A DNA stretch of 64,000 nt, taken from contig NZ_JADBEM010000001.1 of the NCBI RefSeq assembly GCF_014873875.1, positions 1,550,001-1,614,000 on the forward strand, written 5' to 3'. The stretch is from Actinopolymorpha pittospori (GTDB lineage: Bacteria; Actinomycetota; Actinomycetes; Propionibacteriales; Actinopolymorphaceae). The position numbers and the translations under genes are program-made. Shown piece after piece: positions 18,085 to 27,320 of this stretch. Position 1 is the stretch's first letter. Every line of letters starts with the position of its first letter. A model generated the notes under the pieces. That model had not been told where the DNA came from, ran no database searches, and saw only the letters and a program-made list of their open reading frames with translations.

Positions 18085-18266
18085 GACTGGCACGATCCGC
18101 CACAGTTCTTCTCCTTGCGAACCGATGCGGAGATCCACGAGTTCGAGGGACCGCTCCTTGGAGGTGGAGGACTTCCATGTCGTGACAGCGGACGCGTGCC
18201 GCGTCTAGTCGCTACCACTGCGCCGACCCACGTCCTGATGCGTCCTGCCTGGGGCAGGATGTCGAG

Positions 18267-18653
18267 ATGGAGGTACTCACCAGCCGGCTGATACTGCGAC
18301 CGACCGACCTGATGCGCAGCCAGCGGTTCTACCGGGACGTGCTCGGCCTGGCGATCTACCGGGAGTTCGGACCGCCGGACAGCCCAGGAATCGTGTTCTT
18401 TCTCGGCACAGCGCTACTGGAGGTGTCAGGCACATCGACGGCTCCTCCGCCGGCGAACCTCACGATCTGGCTGCAAGTTCGCGACGCGGCCGCCGAACAC
18501 GCCCGCCTGGCCAAGGCCGGGGTCGACGTCGTGGCGCCTCCACGGCGTGAGCCCTGGGGCCTGATCGAGATGACGATCCAGGACCCAGACGGCACGCGGC
18601 TCATCCTCGTCCAGGTCCCCGACGACCATCCACTGCGCCGCGACCAGCGCTGA
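18267..18653 (+). CDS. VOC (glyoxalase/bleomycin-resistance) family protein
   Basis: 128 residues forming one vicinal-oxygen-chelate domain: RLILRPTDLMRSQRFYRDVLGL at the start, a middle hydrophobic strand, and the closing IQDPDGTRLILVQV. Single-domain members act as dimers in lyase, dioxygenase or drug-binding roles; specificity cannot be read. The ATG at 18267 is well placed and the gene stands alone. Confidence 0.88.
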   Translation: MEVLTSRLILRPTDLMRSQRFYRDVLGLAIYREFGPPDSPGIVFFLGTALLEVSGTSTAPPPANLTIWLQVRDAAAEHARLAKAGVDVVAPPRREPWGLIEMTIQDPDGTRLILVQVPDDHPLRRDQR

Positions 18654-19459
18654 CTCACCGCCACCCCAAGCTGCCCGGCGTGACACGGGAGCAATGTGTT
18701 CAGTTGACTGCACCAACTCATATTGGGACTTTGGTCCTGCTCAGAGATGGGCTTAGCCCGGCTCCATCTCCAGCGGCATGGGCCTGGCCTTATGGACGTC
18801 GACTGCACGCACTTGTGCGGGGCTGGTAGGCACATCCCTCGGGCTGGTAGAAACACGAGCACAGTGCTCGGGGTCACCCATCGCATCACTTCGAGCGCGC
18901 TGAACCGCGCCTCGGCGGCCTAGTCCCCCGGTCTTCGCTTCCTTCCTTCTCCCCCCTTTGCGATCAAGCTTGGTTCGGGCACAGGACCTGGGCAGGAACA
19001 CTGGCTATAGCTCGGCGCCGCCCGGTCATACAAGCTCGCATCCCCGTCCAGTGGTGGCAACCACATCATGACGATTCCCTTCACGGCATGGGCTTGCGTA
19101 GAAGTCGGCCTCCAGCCTGCGTAGCTGCGGCAGCAGCTCGGCGGCTGCTTCGTCGCCGAGTTGGCTGGCGAGGCGGGCGCGGGACAGCACCTCGCGGGCT
19201 GCCGCCACACGGAGAGGCTCTCGCTCGCCCGCGCCACCGTCAGAGCTGACCCTGAGCACGGCGACACCTGAGCACGCCGACACGCCTCCACCTGGTACGG
19301 ACCGGGCACGTTGTCCAGGCCGGTACGAACGAACTCGGCGGCGTCGGCGGCGGGCAGGTCACGGGGCTGAAACTCAAGTAATTCCCCACCCTCACACCGC
19401 ATAGAGCCCGCAAGACAGCTCGGAACTCGCACTCCCCATGTCCACGACCTAGGCCGCAA
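18654..19459. other. Gene-poor 806 bp with a decayed coding trace
   Basis: No intact gene. On the minus strand between ~19060 and ~19400, protein-like segments appear in two frames (LLEFQPRDLPAADAAEFVRTGLD, then VLSRARLASQLGDEAAAELLPQL), suggesting a broken gene whose family I do not recognise. Confidence 0.3.
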
Positions 19460-19735
19460 TCACCAACGCCTCAGCTCCAGCGACCCGAAGTCCGCCGCAC
19501 CCGGACCTGCGGCACAAATCCCAGCAGTAGCCAAGATCTCTTTCCACTCCCGGTAATCCATGTTCGGGCCGAGCGCCTCTCCGGTTCGCTTGGCGAAGAC
19601 CCACCCCTCGTCCTTCCAGAGCTGCCGGGCACGTGTCCTTTCGGCTGCCTGCTCTTTCCAGTGCTCCTGCAGAACCTTCGTCAGCTCCTTCGGTAGGCCG
19701 ATCGTCCGGCGTCGGGATTGGCGACCGCGCCTACC
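19460..19735 (-). pseudogene. Tyrosine recombinase (integrase) fragment
   Basis: The minus-strand frame reads RRTIGLPKELTKVLQEHWKEQ, then LWKDEGWVFAKRTGEALGP, then DYREWKEILATAGI, and ends at TGA 19460. This is the middle of the catalytic domain of a site-specific integrase, as found in actinobacterial integrative elements. The N-terminal SAM-like domain and the C-terminal HxxR...Y active-site part are missing. It overlaps the 3' end of the dehydratase gene in another frame. It is the only integrase sequence I find and may be the remnant of the enzyme that used the tRNA-Ser att sites. Confidence 0.72.
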
Positions 19736-20885
19736 AATCCGCTACCGAGCCGTCGTTCTCGTGATACGTCTCTCCGCCTAGCTCGGCGTGGTACCCGTAC
19801 GACTCGCCCGTGAACTCCTTCGTGGCCTCCGCCTCGTCCACCTCCACCCCAAGGCCGGGCGTCTCCCACAAGGGGATATGCCCGTCGATCACCTCCCAGT
19901 CCTTCTTCAGCAGGCCGTTGCCGAGCCCGGCGTCGACCTGCTCCTGGATCAGGAAGTTCGGGACGACGGCATCGACGAGCATGCACGCGCCCAGCGCAAG
20001 CGGGCCGATCGCGCAGTGCGGCATGATGTGCTGGTAGTACACCTCCGCGTAGTTGGCGATTTTCTTCAATTCGCTCGGTCCGCCGCAGTGCGCCACATCC
20101 GGTTGCAGCAGCGCCACGCACTGCTTCTCGATCACCTCGCGGAACTCCCACCGGGTCAGGAGCCTCTCGCCCGTGGCGATCGGGAACGGGACGTGATCCG
20201 AGACCAGCTTCAACGCGTCGGTGTTTTCCTGCGGCACAGGCTCCTCGACGAACATCGGCCGCATGCCCTTGATCTCGTTGCACACTTCGATCGCCAGCGC
20301 CGGCGTCATCTTGGCGTGGAAGTCGAAGCACAGCTCCACGTCCGGGCCGACCCACTCACGCATCTTGTAGGCCGCCTCGACAAACTGGTCGATCCTCGAC
20401 GGCGGCTCGTGGGCGCGCCAGGGGCCGGCTGGACCGGCCTTGTACGCCGTGTAGCCCTTCTTCTGAAGCATGTCGAGCCGCTTGCGAGAGGCCTCAAGTC
20501 CCTCGTCGGACAGGTCGCGGATGCCCCAGTGCGCATACACCCTGATCCTGTCCCGCACGGCGCCGCCCATCAGCTTGTAGCTGGGCACCCCGTAGTGCTT
20601 GCCGGCGATGTCCCACAACGCTGCATCGACTGCTGCCAAAGCGCTCATGTTGTGTGCGCCGCCCCTGAAGAAGGCCGATCTGTAGATCTGCTGCCAATGA
20701 TGCTCGATACGAAGAGGGTCCTTGCCGATCAGGTACTGCGCATATTCGTCGATGACCGCCGGGACCGACTTCGGCTTGCCCTCCAGCGTGCTCTCCGCCC
20801 ATCCGTCGATTCCCGCGTCGGTGCCGATGCGGATCAGCCGGGTGCGGTTTTTCGGAGCGAACTGTTCGACGTGCGTGATCTTCAT
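19731..20885 (-). CDS. Enolase-superfamily sugar-acid dehydratase (galactonate dehydratase-like)
   Basis: 384 residues, mandelate racemase/muconate lactonizing enzyme family. The three Mg ligands appear in order in CFDFHAKM, FVEEPVPQEN and ATGERLLTRWEF; catalytic His are in DFH and MPHCAIGPL. This pattern fits the D-galactonate dehydratase subgroup, which removes water to give a 2-keto-3-deoxy acid. It lies 67 bp downstream of a substrate-binding lipoprotein gene on the same strand, so uptake and first catabolic step are probably co-transcribed. The C-terminus ends at 19731, just inside the integrase remnant. Confidence 0.87.
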   Translation of the reverse strand: MKITHVEQFAPKNRTRLIRIGTDAGIDGWAESTLEGKPKSVPAVIDEYAQYLIGKDPLRIEHHWQQIYRSAFFRGGAHNMSALAAVDAALWDIAGKHYGVPSYKLMGGAVRDRIRVYAHWGIRDLSDEGLEASRKRLDMLQKKGYTAYKAGPAGPWRAHEPPSRIDQFVEAAYKMREWVGPDVELCFDFHAKMTPALAIEVCNEIKGMRPMFVEEPVPQENTDALKLVSDHVPFPIATGERLLTRWEFREVIEKQCVALLQPDVAHCGGPSELKKIANYAEVYYQHIMPHCAIGPLALGACMLVDAVVPNFLIQEQVDAGLGNGLLKKDWEVIDGHIPLWETPGLGVEVDEAEATKEFTGESYGYHAELGGETYHENDGSVADW

Positions 20886-20952
20886 GCTGCGGCCTTCTTC
20901 TCTTGTGAAAAATGGGGCCTAGCGTCCGGTTGACCCACTAGGTGATTTATGC

Positions 20953-22965
20953 CTAGCCATCTCCTTCGGACCAGTAGTACTGTTCCGGTTGCGTGAAGCC
21001 CGGCGTTGGCACTTGCCCACCGCTTCCTTGCATCTCGTCCGGTATGTTGCGCAGCTCGTTCTGCACGATGCTGTATCCCATTCCGGGGAGTGCGATGCCA
21101 ATGACAAGGAACTCGTCCTTGGCGATCTGAATTATTTCCTTGAATAGCTCGCTCTGACGTGACGGTTCGATGGAGGCCTTCAACTGGTCGTAGAGCTCCA
21201 TTTGTCTTTTTATCGACGCGGGCGGTTCGGAACCTTCTTTTCCACCGGTTTCGTACCAGGTTCCCCACGGCACGGCGTACTGACATCCGGAGTTGGAAGG
21301 GAAGTACCAGATCGGGTCCAGCAAAGCGTCGTCCGAGCCGGGATAGCCGTCATCGATCGTGGCGTCGTGGTCATTGAGCTCGACCTTGTCAAATACCCGT
21401 GTTCCGGGTTCGGCTTGGACTCGCATATCGATTCCGACCTTCTTCCAGTCGGTCCGGACTAGCTCAGCCATGTCGGGCCAAGTTGCAATGCTGTCTACCC
21501 GCACGGAGAGGTTGAAGGTTATACGGCGACCGTCTGATCGAAGGCGGAATCCTTCCGCGTCGCGGCTGCTGTAGCCCGCACGGTCGAGGTACTCGTCTGC
21601 GGCAACCGGGTCGAACTTCGTATATTGCTTCGCGAGCTCCTTGTCCAGAAAACTCGATTCCCGCAGCGGCGAGGTCTGCCAAGGTTCGCCTTGCCGTTGA
21701 AACACCGTCTTGATGATTGCTTCTCGATTGATGGCATAAGACATCGCTATACGGAAGTCCTTATTTTGGAAGACCTCACGCAGAGCAGGGTCCTTGTGCG
21801 TCAAGTTGAAGCACAGAAGGGCGTTGTTCATATTCGACAGCAGGACATCGATGAGATGGTAGCCACCGGTCTCACGGGACCGAGCGACAACGGGTTTGTC
21901 GCGCAGAGTCATGAACTCGTCCTGAAGGAGGCTGTATTGCCCCTCGGTTGCACGCAGGACGGCCACCTCCGGTTGGGTGATGATGTCAACGACTAAGTCA
22001 TCCAGATAGGGAAGCTGCCGCCCATCGGGGTCCGTCTTCCAGTAGTATGGGTTACGCTCGGCGACCATCCGGGCCCCTCCGGTGATCGGCTTAGTTACCC
22101 GCCATGGGAATAGCGTGGGTATGTCGACGTTTTGCCACCAGGAGGTAGCGGTTGCCGCACCTAAGCCGCCCTTCCCCGTGAACAGCGTCGGCCAGTCCGC
22201 GTAGCCTTCATCCTCAGCGAGGCGCTGGACATCGGGGTTGTACTTCTGGTGAAACTGTTTGAAGTAGTTGAACGGTATCGTGGTGAAGATGTTCGCCTCA
22301 GGTGTGGCGAGACGCTGCAGGAAGAGACCGAACGGCTCGGCAAAGACGAAACGCACCGTGTAGTCGTCAACCTTCTCCACCTCGACGGGCTTACCCCCGG
22401 CCATAAGCCAGTCCGGAATGATGGGGAACAGCTCGGGCACACGGACCACGTCGTCGTACACGAACAGGATGTCGTCAGTTGAGTACAGCTCCCCGTCCGA
22501 TCGCTTCATGCCACGCCGCAAGTGGAACGTGTACTCGCGTCCATCGCCGCCGATCTCCCAGGACTCCGCGACGTTCGGGACAACCCCGGTCCAGTCGCGG
22601 TTCCAGCGTGTGAGGCCGGCGTCACCGATGAACTGGTACATCCAGGCGCCGTCAGTATTCGAGCTAGCCGTCCTCCATGTTCCACCGTAGACCCCGACAC
22701 CATCAAGAGGCTTAACAACGAGTGGCTCATCCGGCAGGCGCTGGCCCAGAGGAGGGAGATCGCCGCTCTTGACCTTCGCAGCCAGTTCTGGCGCCTCCCT
22801 TTGAGACTCGCCGGGACGACCCTCCCCAGGACGACCCTCCCCAGTCGCGCCGCTATCCGGGCTCATCGAGAGGGCATCACAGCCGGCCAGCGATGACCCA
22901 GCCAGCGCGACGGCGCTCCATCCGAGGAGTTGTCGCCGAGTTGCTCCCGTTGGTTCACCTGTCAT
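20953..22965 (-). CDS. ABC transporter family 5 substrate-binding lipoprotein
   Basis: About 670 residues. The open frame is longer, but the start at 22965 is chosen because AGGAGC precedes it and it yields a twin-arginine/lipoprotein leader (TRRQLLGWSAVALAGSSLAGC). The mature protein has the SBP_bac_5 fold: SWEIGGDGREYTFHLRRGMKRSDG near residue 140, then FRIAMSYAINREAII and IWYFPSNSG further on. The family binds peptides, sugars or sugar acids for ABC importers. No permease or ATPase gene is present, so the operon is incomplete here or uses distant partners. Confidence 0.88.
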   Translation of the reverse strand: MTGEPTGATRRQLLGWSAVALAGSSLAGCDALSMSPDSGATGEGRPGEGRPGESQREAPELAAKVKSGDLPPLGQRLPDEPLVVKPLDGVGVYGGTWRTASSNTDGAWMYQFIGDAGLTRWNRDWTGVVPNVAESWEIGGDGREYTFHLRRGMKRSDGELYSTDDILFVYDDVVRVPELFPIIPDWLMAGGKPVEVEKVDDYTVRFVFAEPFGLFLQRLATPEANIFTTIPFNYFKQFHQKYNPDVQRLAEDEGYADWPTLFTGKGGLGAATATSWWQNVDIPTLFPWRVTKPITGGARMVAERNPYYWKTDPDGRQLPYLDDLVVDIITQPEVAVLRATEGQYSLLQDEFMTLRDKPVVARSRETGGYHLIDVLLSNMNNALLCFNLTHKDPALREVFQNKDFRIAMSYAINREAIIKTVFQRQGEPWQTSPLRESSFLDKELAKQYTKFDPVAADEYLDRAGYSSRDAEGFRLRSDGRRITFNLSVRVDSIATWPDMAELVRTDWKKVGIDMRVQAEPGTRVFDKVELNDHDATIDDGYPGSDDALLDPIWYFPSNSGCQYAVPWGTWYETGGKEGSEPPASIKRQMELYDQLKASIEPSRQSELFKEIIQIAKDEFLVIGIALPGMGYSIVQNELRNIPDEMQGSGGQVPTPGFTQPEQYYWSEGDG

Positions 22966-23568
22966 TGGCGCTCCTATGCATAATCGGACCGCTAGGGTCG
23001 TGTGATGGGGAGCATCAACTTCTACAGACGGCATCGCTGCAAGGTCACGCGGATGCAAGAGCGGTTCCGGAATCAAGACATTTTCATTAGGCGACGCTAG
23101 TGCACATGCGGGCGCAGAACGCTCCACGTATATGTCACCGCGAGCTGTAGGGACAAGGATCTCGTCACCATCTGGCCAGCGGCATGACCTGACCGAACTT
23201 CTGGCCGGACGGGGCACCAGGGTGGCCTGAACGCAGCTACGAGGCTCAGGAATAGCGGTAGCCGCGTACCTGCAGGCCCTCGAGCAACGCGTGCTAAAAG
23301 CACCCCATGAACGACACAAATTGCTGACCTGCGAAAACGCAAGGCTCGCTGACACCCCGCCCGGCGGGTTGTTTCCACGCTCGAAGCCCGCCCATCCGCC
23401 CCCTGCCGCGGCGGCCGCGGACACCTTCGCCGATCGCCTGGCGACGGCCACGTTGGAACTATCGGACGTGATTTGCGACCCCTCGTCGTCGTTCAACCTG
23501 GCCGCGGCCGCCGCGGCGTACGCCGGTCTGGCAATCGCCAGCGTGGAGCTCCGCACGCCGGTAAAGGT
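22966..23568. other. Intergenic, 603 bp
   Basis: A plus-strand frame from ~23229 to 23596 (AVAAYLQALEQRVLKAPHERH, then TFADRLATATLELSDVICD) has protein-like composition but no recognised family and no start signal. It could be a gene fragment. Confidence 0.3.
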
Positions 23569-24120
23569 CTATCGGACCCGACCGGCCGATCCGTAGGCAG
23601 GCGGGCTGCTCGTTGGTGCCGGGCTGGAGATTGCGACCGCGAACACCTCGATCCGCTGATTTGGGCTCGCACGGCGCTTGGAGCGTCCGGCGCTCAGCTC
23701 AGTCTGGCTTGCCACGAAGATCGTCAGCCCGTGCACCTCACCGATCCAGGCGCTGTCACTGCTGGTGGGCCACCACACCGGTACACCGGAGACCTCCATC
23801 CGGTCAGTGTGCGCCCGGAGGTCGTCGACCGTGATCTGTGCCAGCTGCGCCTCCACGTCATGCGACGGCCTCCGTCTGGACTTGTGGTCAGGACGTCTGC
23901 ACGCCACCCGTCTCCAGCCAGCTCGAGCTCTGCGAACCGACCGGCGTCACGAATCGCGGAGGCGAGGCTGCAGGTTGAGAAGTCTATGAGCGATCGTCTT
24001 ACCTGCGAGTGAGCAGTCGAGGGCGACGGCACCGTGCGCGAGGAATCGCAAGCCCTTCGGCGAGAGCTTCGCGTGGAGGCCGTGCCCGCACTCTTGGCAG
24101 GTGAGAGGCGCACGAGGCCG
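23569..24120 (-). pseudogene. CoiA-like competence-family protein, frameshifted
   Basis: Family-like segments follow each other on the minus strand in different frames: CQECGHGLHAKLSPKGLRFL and KTIAHRLLN, then ASAIRDAGRFAELELAGDGW with RADVLTTSPDGGRRM, then EAQLAQITVDDLRAHTDRM and SGVPVWW. At least two single-base shifts, near 23960 and 23865, separate them. The order matches actinobacterial CoiA-like proteins (zinc-finger-like start, PD-(D/E)xK-type core), often found on mobile elements. The tail after 23700 is unrelated. Not expressible as one protein. Confidence 0.65.
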
Positions 24121-24135
24121 CGCTCAGAGAATCGA

Positions 24136-24160
24136 GGCCAGGCCAGGCCAGGCCAGGTCA
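24136..24160. repeat. GGCCA tandem repeat
   Basis: Four perfect GGCCA pentamers followed by GGTCA. A short slippage-type repeat beside the CoiA-like remnant. Confidence 0.7.
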
Positions 24161-24446
24161 GCGCCGAGCGGGGTTGCGTCGAGGCCGCCGGCCCCGGCCT
24201 GCTGGGCGCTATGGGCACGGCCGCACTTTGCCGGACGGCTCCGACTCACGTCCTTTGGTTCTGGCAACGGCTTCATCCCTCACAGCAGGGGGAACCAGTC
24301 GAAGACACCGGTCGATCAGGGCGCCGGACTTCACCGCGTATTCGCTGCGAACAGCCGACGGCCGTTCACAGCCAGACCTAGCCGGACCGGCCGCCGACCC
24401 GGCGATCACGCATTGTCGCAGGTCGGAGGCCGGTTTCCGGCTTGAG

Positions 24447-24590
24447 CGGAGGGCATGGGATTCGAACCCATGACCGAGAGGGGTCCCTCGGTAGCGGTTT
24501 TCAAGAACGATGCACACCCTCATACCACCTGCACGTTCGCCGATCCGAGCCAAACTTCGCCGCGTATACGCCGTGTGCTTCGGGCGCGTC
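24447..24590 (-). repeat. att-like site A: tRNA-Ser(UGA) 3' half plus element arm
   Basis: Reading the minus strand, 24505 to 24447 gives the anticodon loop CTTGAAA, 3' anticodon stem ACCGC, a variable arm with ACCGAG/CTCGGT pairing, the T arm (GGGTTCGAATCCC) and the acceptor 3' strand GCCCTCC. The 5' half of a tRNA is absent: sequence before the loop cannot pair with ACCGC. In its place is an arm (24506-24590) containing GTGCAGGTGGTATG and CGGCGTATACG-like segments. This is what integration by crossover in the anticodon loop leaves. Related copies are at 39695, 52641 and (arm only) 55174. Confidence 0.8.
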
Positions 24591-24740
24591 ATCGCCTACC
24601 GGACACAACCGAATTGTTGCCGCCCCACTCAGCTGTGCATCGAGTAGGCGTTACCGGCCGGCGTAGGCGGTCTGGGGTTGACCAGAGCAGATCCCCTCTT
24701 GCAAATTTGTCCGCTGTGCTGTCGCGCCAACCACTGTCGT

Positions 24741-24803
24741 GTGGATGAGGGATGGCCTGCGCCAGGGTGATAGGCCCTGGCGCAGGCCCTCTCGTGGATG
24801 AGG
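24741..24803. repeat. Perfect 14-bp hairpin flanked by 10-bp direct repeats
   Basis: GGCCTGCGCCAGGG at 24754-24767 and its exact complement at 24775-24788 enclose a 7-nt loop. The block is bordered by GTGGATGAGG at 24741-24750 and again at 24794-24803. The hairpin could terminate transcription, but no T-run follows, and the direct repeats look like a target duplication. Confidence 0.7.
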
Positions 24804-25384
24804 TTCCCACCTCTCAACCAGCCAGCGTGCGGGCGGAGGGACGGAGACACCCGACACCGGTGGTGGGTCCGCCCGCAGAAGATGATCGAAAACCCGGGGC
24901 GGACCCGCCCCCACGCTTCCACCGCGACCAGGGGCTGTCACCCAAAAGTCGATGAGGATCTGCTCATGGTTGGGCGGCCCGGCACTGCCAGCAACGCTCG
25001 CGGCCGCCACACTGTGGATGGACGGGCCGGGGAGGACTGTTGAGGCGTTCATCGGTGTAGTCGCGGGACACAACGCCGACGCGGCCACCATGACGGCCTC
25101 CTGAACTGCGGGGTGGCGGCGGCCAGCACCTGGGGGTCGCGCTGTCCGCGCAACGTCGGCACGATCGCGTCCGGGGTCATCGGCGCGGACGCTGAAGGTG
25201 CCGCGCCGCCGACCGGCCTTTCAGCATCGCAGCGTGGGCGGACAGCATGCCGGCGACCACCTCGGCGTGCAGCTCCGGGGCGTCGAACCGGAGCCGTCGC
25301 ATGGCATACGCCATCGACGTGCCCCGCAGCTAGACGCACACAGACTGCCGACCTTCACCACCTCAAGCCGGCGGCGCAGTTCGT
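24804..25384. other. Element debris, 581 bp
   Basis: No intact gene. A plus-strand trace ending at TGA ~25102 (WMDGPGRTVEAFIGVVAGHN) and a minus-strand trace near 25200-25310 (RLRFDAPELHAEVVAGML) look like protein fragments but are too short to assign. Confidence 0.3.
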
Positions 25385-25745
25385 GTAGCCCTTGACCCTG
25401 ACACCGACCTCCGGCGCGTCCAGCACCAGCTCACCGGTACGCGGCCGGTAGTGAGACTGCGGGGATCATCGACAACCGACCGTCCTCGACCTGCGCCTGG
25501 TAATGCCTCCCCGCCCGTCCAGGCCCGCCCGGTAGATCCACCCGTCGTCGCCCAGCAGGGCGAAGAGGCGGTCCCGACCGACCCTGATGCCGAGGTCACG
25601 GGACAGGTCCTTCGCGGTCTCGGCCCCGCCCACGCCACCCTCGGCCCAGGCAAGGACGTCCCAGGACTTGCACCTCGGGCTCGGCAACCTCGACTTCGAC
25701 GCGTACACGATCACGCTCCTCGACGGTGCAGGCCCCGCCCGCACA
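25385..25745 (-). pseudogene. Phage-type antirepressor KilAC domain, frameshifted
   Basis: Minus-strand segments match the C-terminal KilAC domain: SWDVLAWAEGGVGGAETAKDL, then RVGRDRLFALLGDDGWIYRAG, then (other frame) YQAQVEDGRLSMIP, then (again shifted) SHYRPRTGELVLDAPEVGVRV. The domain is common in prophage and integrative-element antirepressors. Frameshifts near 25515 and 25455 and the missing N-terminal part make it non-functional. It lies ~0.8 kb from att-like site A, consistent with a decayed integrated element. Confidence 0.7.
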
Positions 25746-25917
25746 GCGGCGGACCGCCTACACAGCGGCCAACCTCGCCCATCCCCATCACCGGCGAAGC
25801 CGACCGTAGCCGCTCAGCCACAGCGACGCCTTCCTGACCAACCCACCGACAACCCCCTCAAGGCATAACCACAGCCGCGCGGAACCACAGGCACCGAACC
25901 AAGCCTCGGGGCTTGGC

Positions 25918-26349
25918 TCAGGAGTCTCCGGCCCAGGTGAAGCCGGTGAGTTCGATGAGAACGCTGAGTCCTTCAGCGGCGTCGCCGTAGTCCTCGTCGA
26001 GGGCCTCGAGGACGTCGCCCTCGGCGACCGTCGCTTCGATCTGGCGGAGCCAGGCCGTGATGGCGGGCGTGGCGGCGGTCTGCCAGTCGGTGCTGCCGTA
26101 CTGGCGCCTGAGTCGGGCGAGATAGAGATCGCCCCACGCGAAGGCCTCGAGCCGCTCCTCGACCAGGCCAAAGCCGAGCAGCAGCGGCGGGTCCAGGCGG
26201 CTCGCGGGGCCGGCCGCGGTGGACAGGCAACCGGCGAACATGGCGCCGTCCTCGGACCAGCCGGCGGCGACCTGCCCGCCGAGTTCGATGGCGAGGGCCT
26301 GGGTGAAGCCAGTGAGAACGGCGACGTCACGGTGCTCGGCGTTCCACAC
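25918..26349 (-). CDS. Unrecognised hypothetical protein
   Basis: 143 residues from a GTG at 26349 (VWNAEHRDVAVLTGFTQALA then YLARLRRQYGSTDWQT and a closing Glu/Asp-rich part). No signal peptide or membrane segment. The frame remains open and protein-like upstream (SGAFSRECLTG), so the true start may lie further 5' or the gene may be truncated. No family recognised; the context is element debris. Confidence 0.45.
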   Translation of the reverse strand: MWNAEHRDVAVLTGFTQALAIELGGQVAAGWSEDGAMFAGCLSTAAGPASRLDPPLLLGFGLVEERLEAFAWGDLYLARLRRQYGSTDWQTAATPAITAWLRQIEATVAEGDVLEALDEDYGDAAEGLSVLIELTGFTWAGDS

Positions 26350-26909
26350 TCCGGTGAGGCATTCGCGGCTGAAAGCGCCACTCCAGCCGGCGCCCGCGGC
26401 TGATCACCGCGCCGGGCTCCGGCAGCCAGGTGATCACACCGCTACGGGCGATCCTCTTCATCGCCCGCCGCAGACGGACCATCGACTGGTCACCGCGGCG
26501 AGACGGTTCGCGCATGAGATCATCGGTGACCGGAGGTTACGGCATAAGAACACCCTGGCCGTCGCAACCGCGCCTGACCTGGAGCTTCCCGTGCCTCGTG
26601 AGCGGCGAGATAGTGAGTCCGCCGATCTCCACCCGCCCGCATGGACGGTCCGTTCGTGATTGTGACTGCGCCCGCCGCAGCTCAACTGCCGGGCCACATG
26701 CAAAGGCAGAACGGGTGGCCGGACCCGGTCCAGCGCCTGCCTGGCCGACGGACGGGGACCCATCATCACGCCGGCACCGACCGGCGAATCGGCGTACACG
26801 CCGGCACTTCCTCGGATCAGCTCACCGTCGGCGACCCTCCGGCTATCGGGCCGGTCAATCAGGTCGGGGCATGGTCACCGTGACCGTGAGGCCGCCGCCG
26901 GATCGGGGC
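26350..26909. other. Gene-poor 560 bp
   Basis: No gene I can support. A minus-strand frame near 26330-26515 (RLRRAMKRIARSGVITWLPE) has coding-like composition but no known relative. Confidence 0.3.
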
Positions 26910-27093
26910 TCCGCGGCGAAGGTGCGCATGCGCGCACACGAGATCGACATGTCCGATCCAACCCCCGGAAGGCAGCCTGACGGTCGGCGGCCGGCTGGAG
27001 CACGCCACCAAAGCCCAACTGGAGGCCGACCCTGATTACCTGGCCGCGCAGGAGGCGTGCAAGGACAAGGTGCCCGCGAAAGAGGCCAAGTAG
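26910..27093 (+). pseudogene. Secreted-protein C-terminal fragment
   Basis: Two frames together give MRAHEIDMSDPTPG, then GSLTVGGRLEHATKAQL and DYLAAQEACKDKVPAKEAK before TAG. This matches the C-terminal region of small secreted actinobacterial proteins (pattern CMR.NG.DMPDPTP...AAQ.AC) that precede HlyD-like/ABC export genes. The 5' part is missing and one frameshift is present. Its stop overlaps the start of the next fragment (TAGTG). Confidence 0.5.
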
Positions 27094-27305
27094 TGAAGTG
27101 GCCCGTGCGCGCCGCGCTGATGATCGGCCCTGCGGTCCTGGCGGGTGCGGCGGTGGCCGCCGCCGCGATCGGGTTCGGCGGCGGCTCAGCGGCAACGACG
27201 GCCAGCACCCCGCCGGCGCCGGCGACTCGCAACGGTGACCAAGACCACGTTGACACAGATGCAGCAGGTGAGCGGGACACTCGACTACGGGGTGCCGGTC
27301 ACGGT
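27093..27305 (+). pseudogene. HlyD-like (periplasmic adaptor) N-terminal fragment
   Basis: GTG 27093 starts VKWPVRAALMIGPAVLAGAA, a membrane anchor. After a frameshift near 27230 the sequence gives VTKTTLTQMQQVSGTLDYGV, typical of the first strand of HlyD/peptidoglycan-binding adaptors of ABC exporters. Homology ends at ~27303, where the next gene's leader begins. It is the remnant of an export operon cut by a rearrangement. Confidence 0.55.
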
Positions 27306-27320
27306 CAACAGACGCGTGGC

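Noticed and set aside
22966..23556. N-terminal extension of the substrate-binding protein frame to 867 residues
   Set aside because: The signal/lipobox leader and ribosome-binding site lie at 22965; the extension is unrelated low-complexity sequence.
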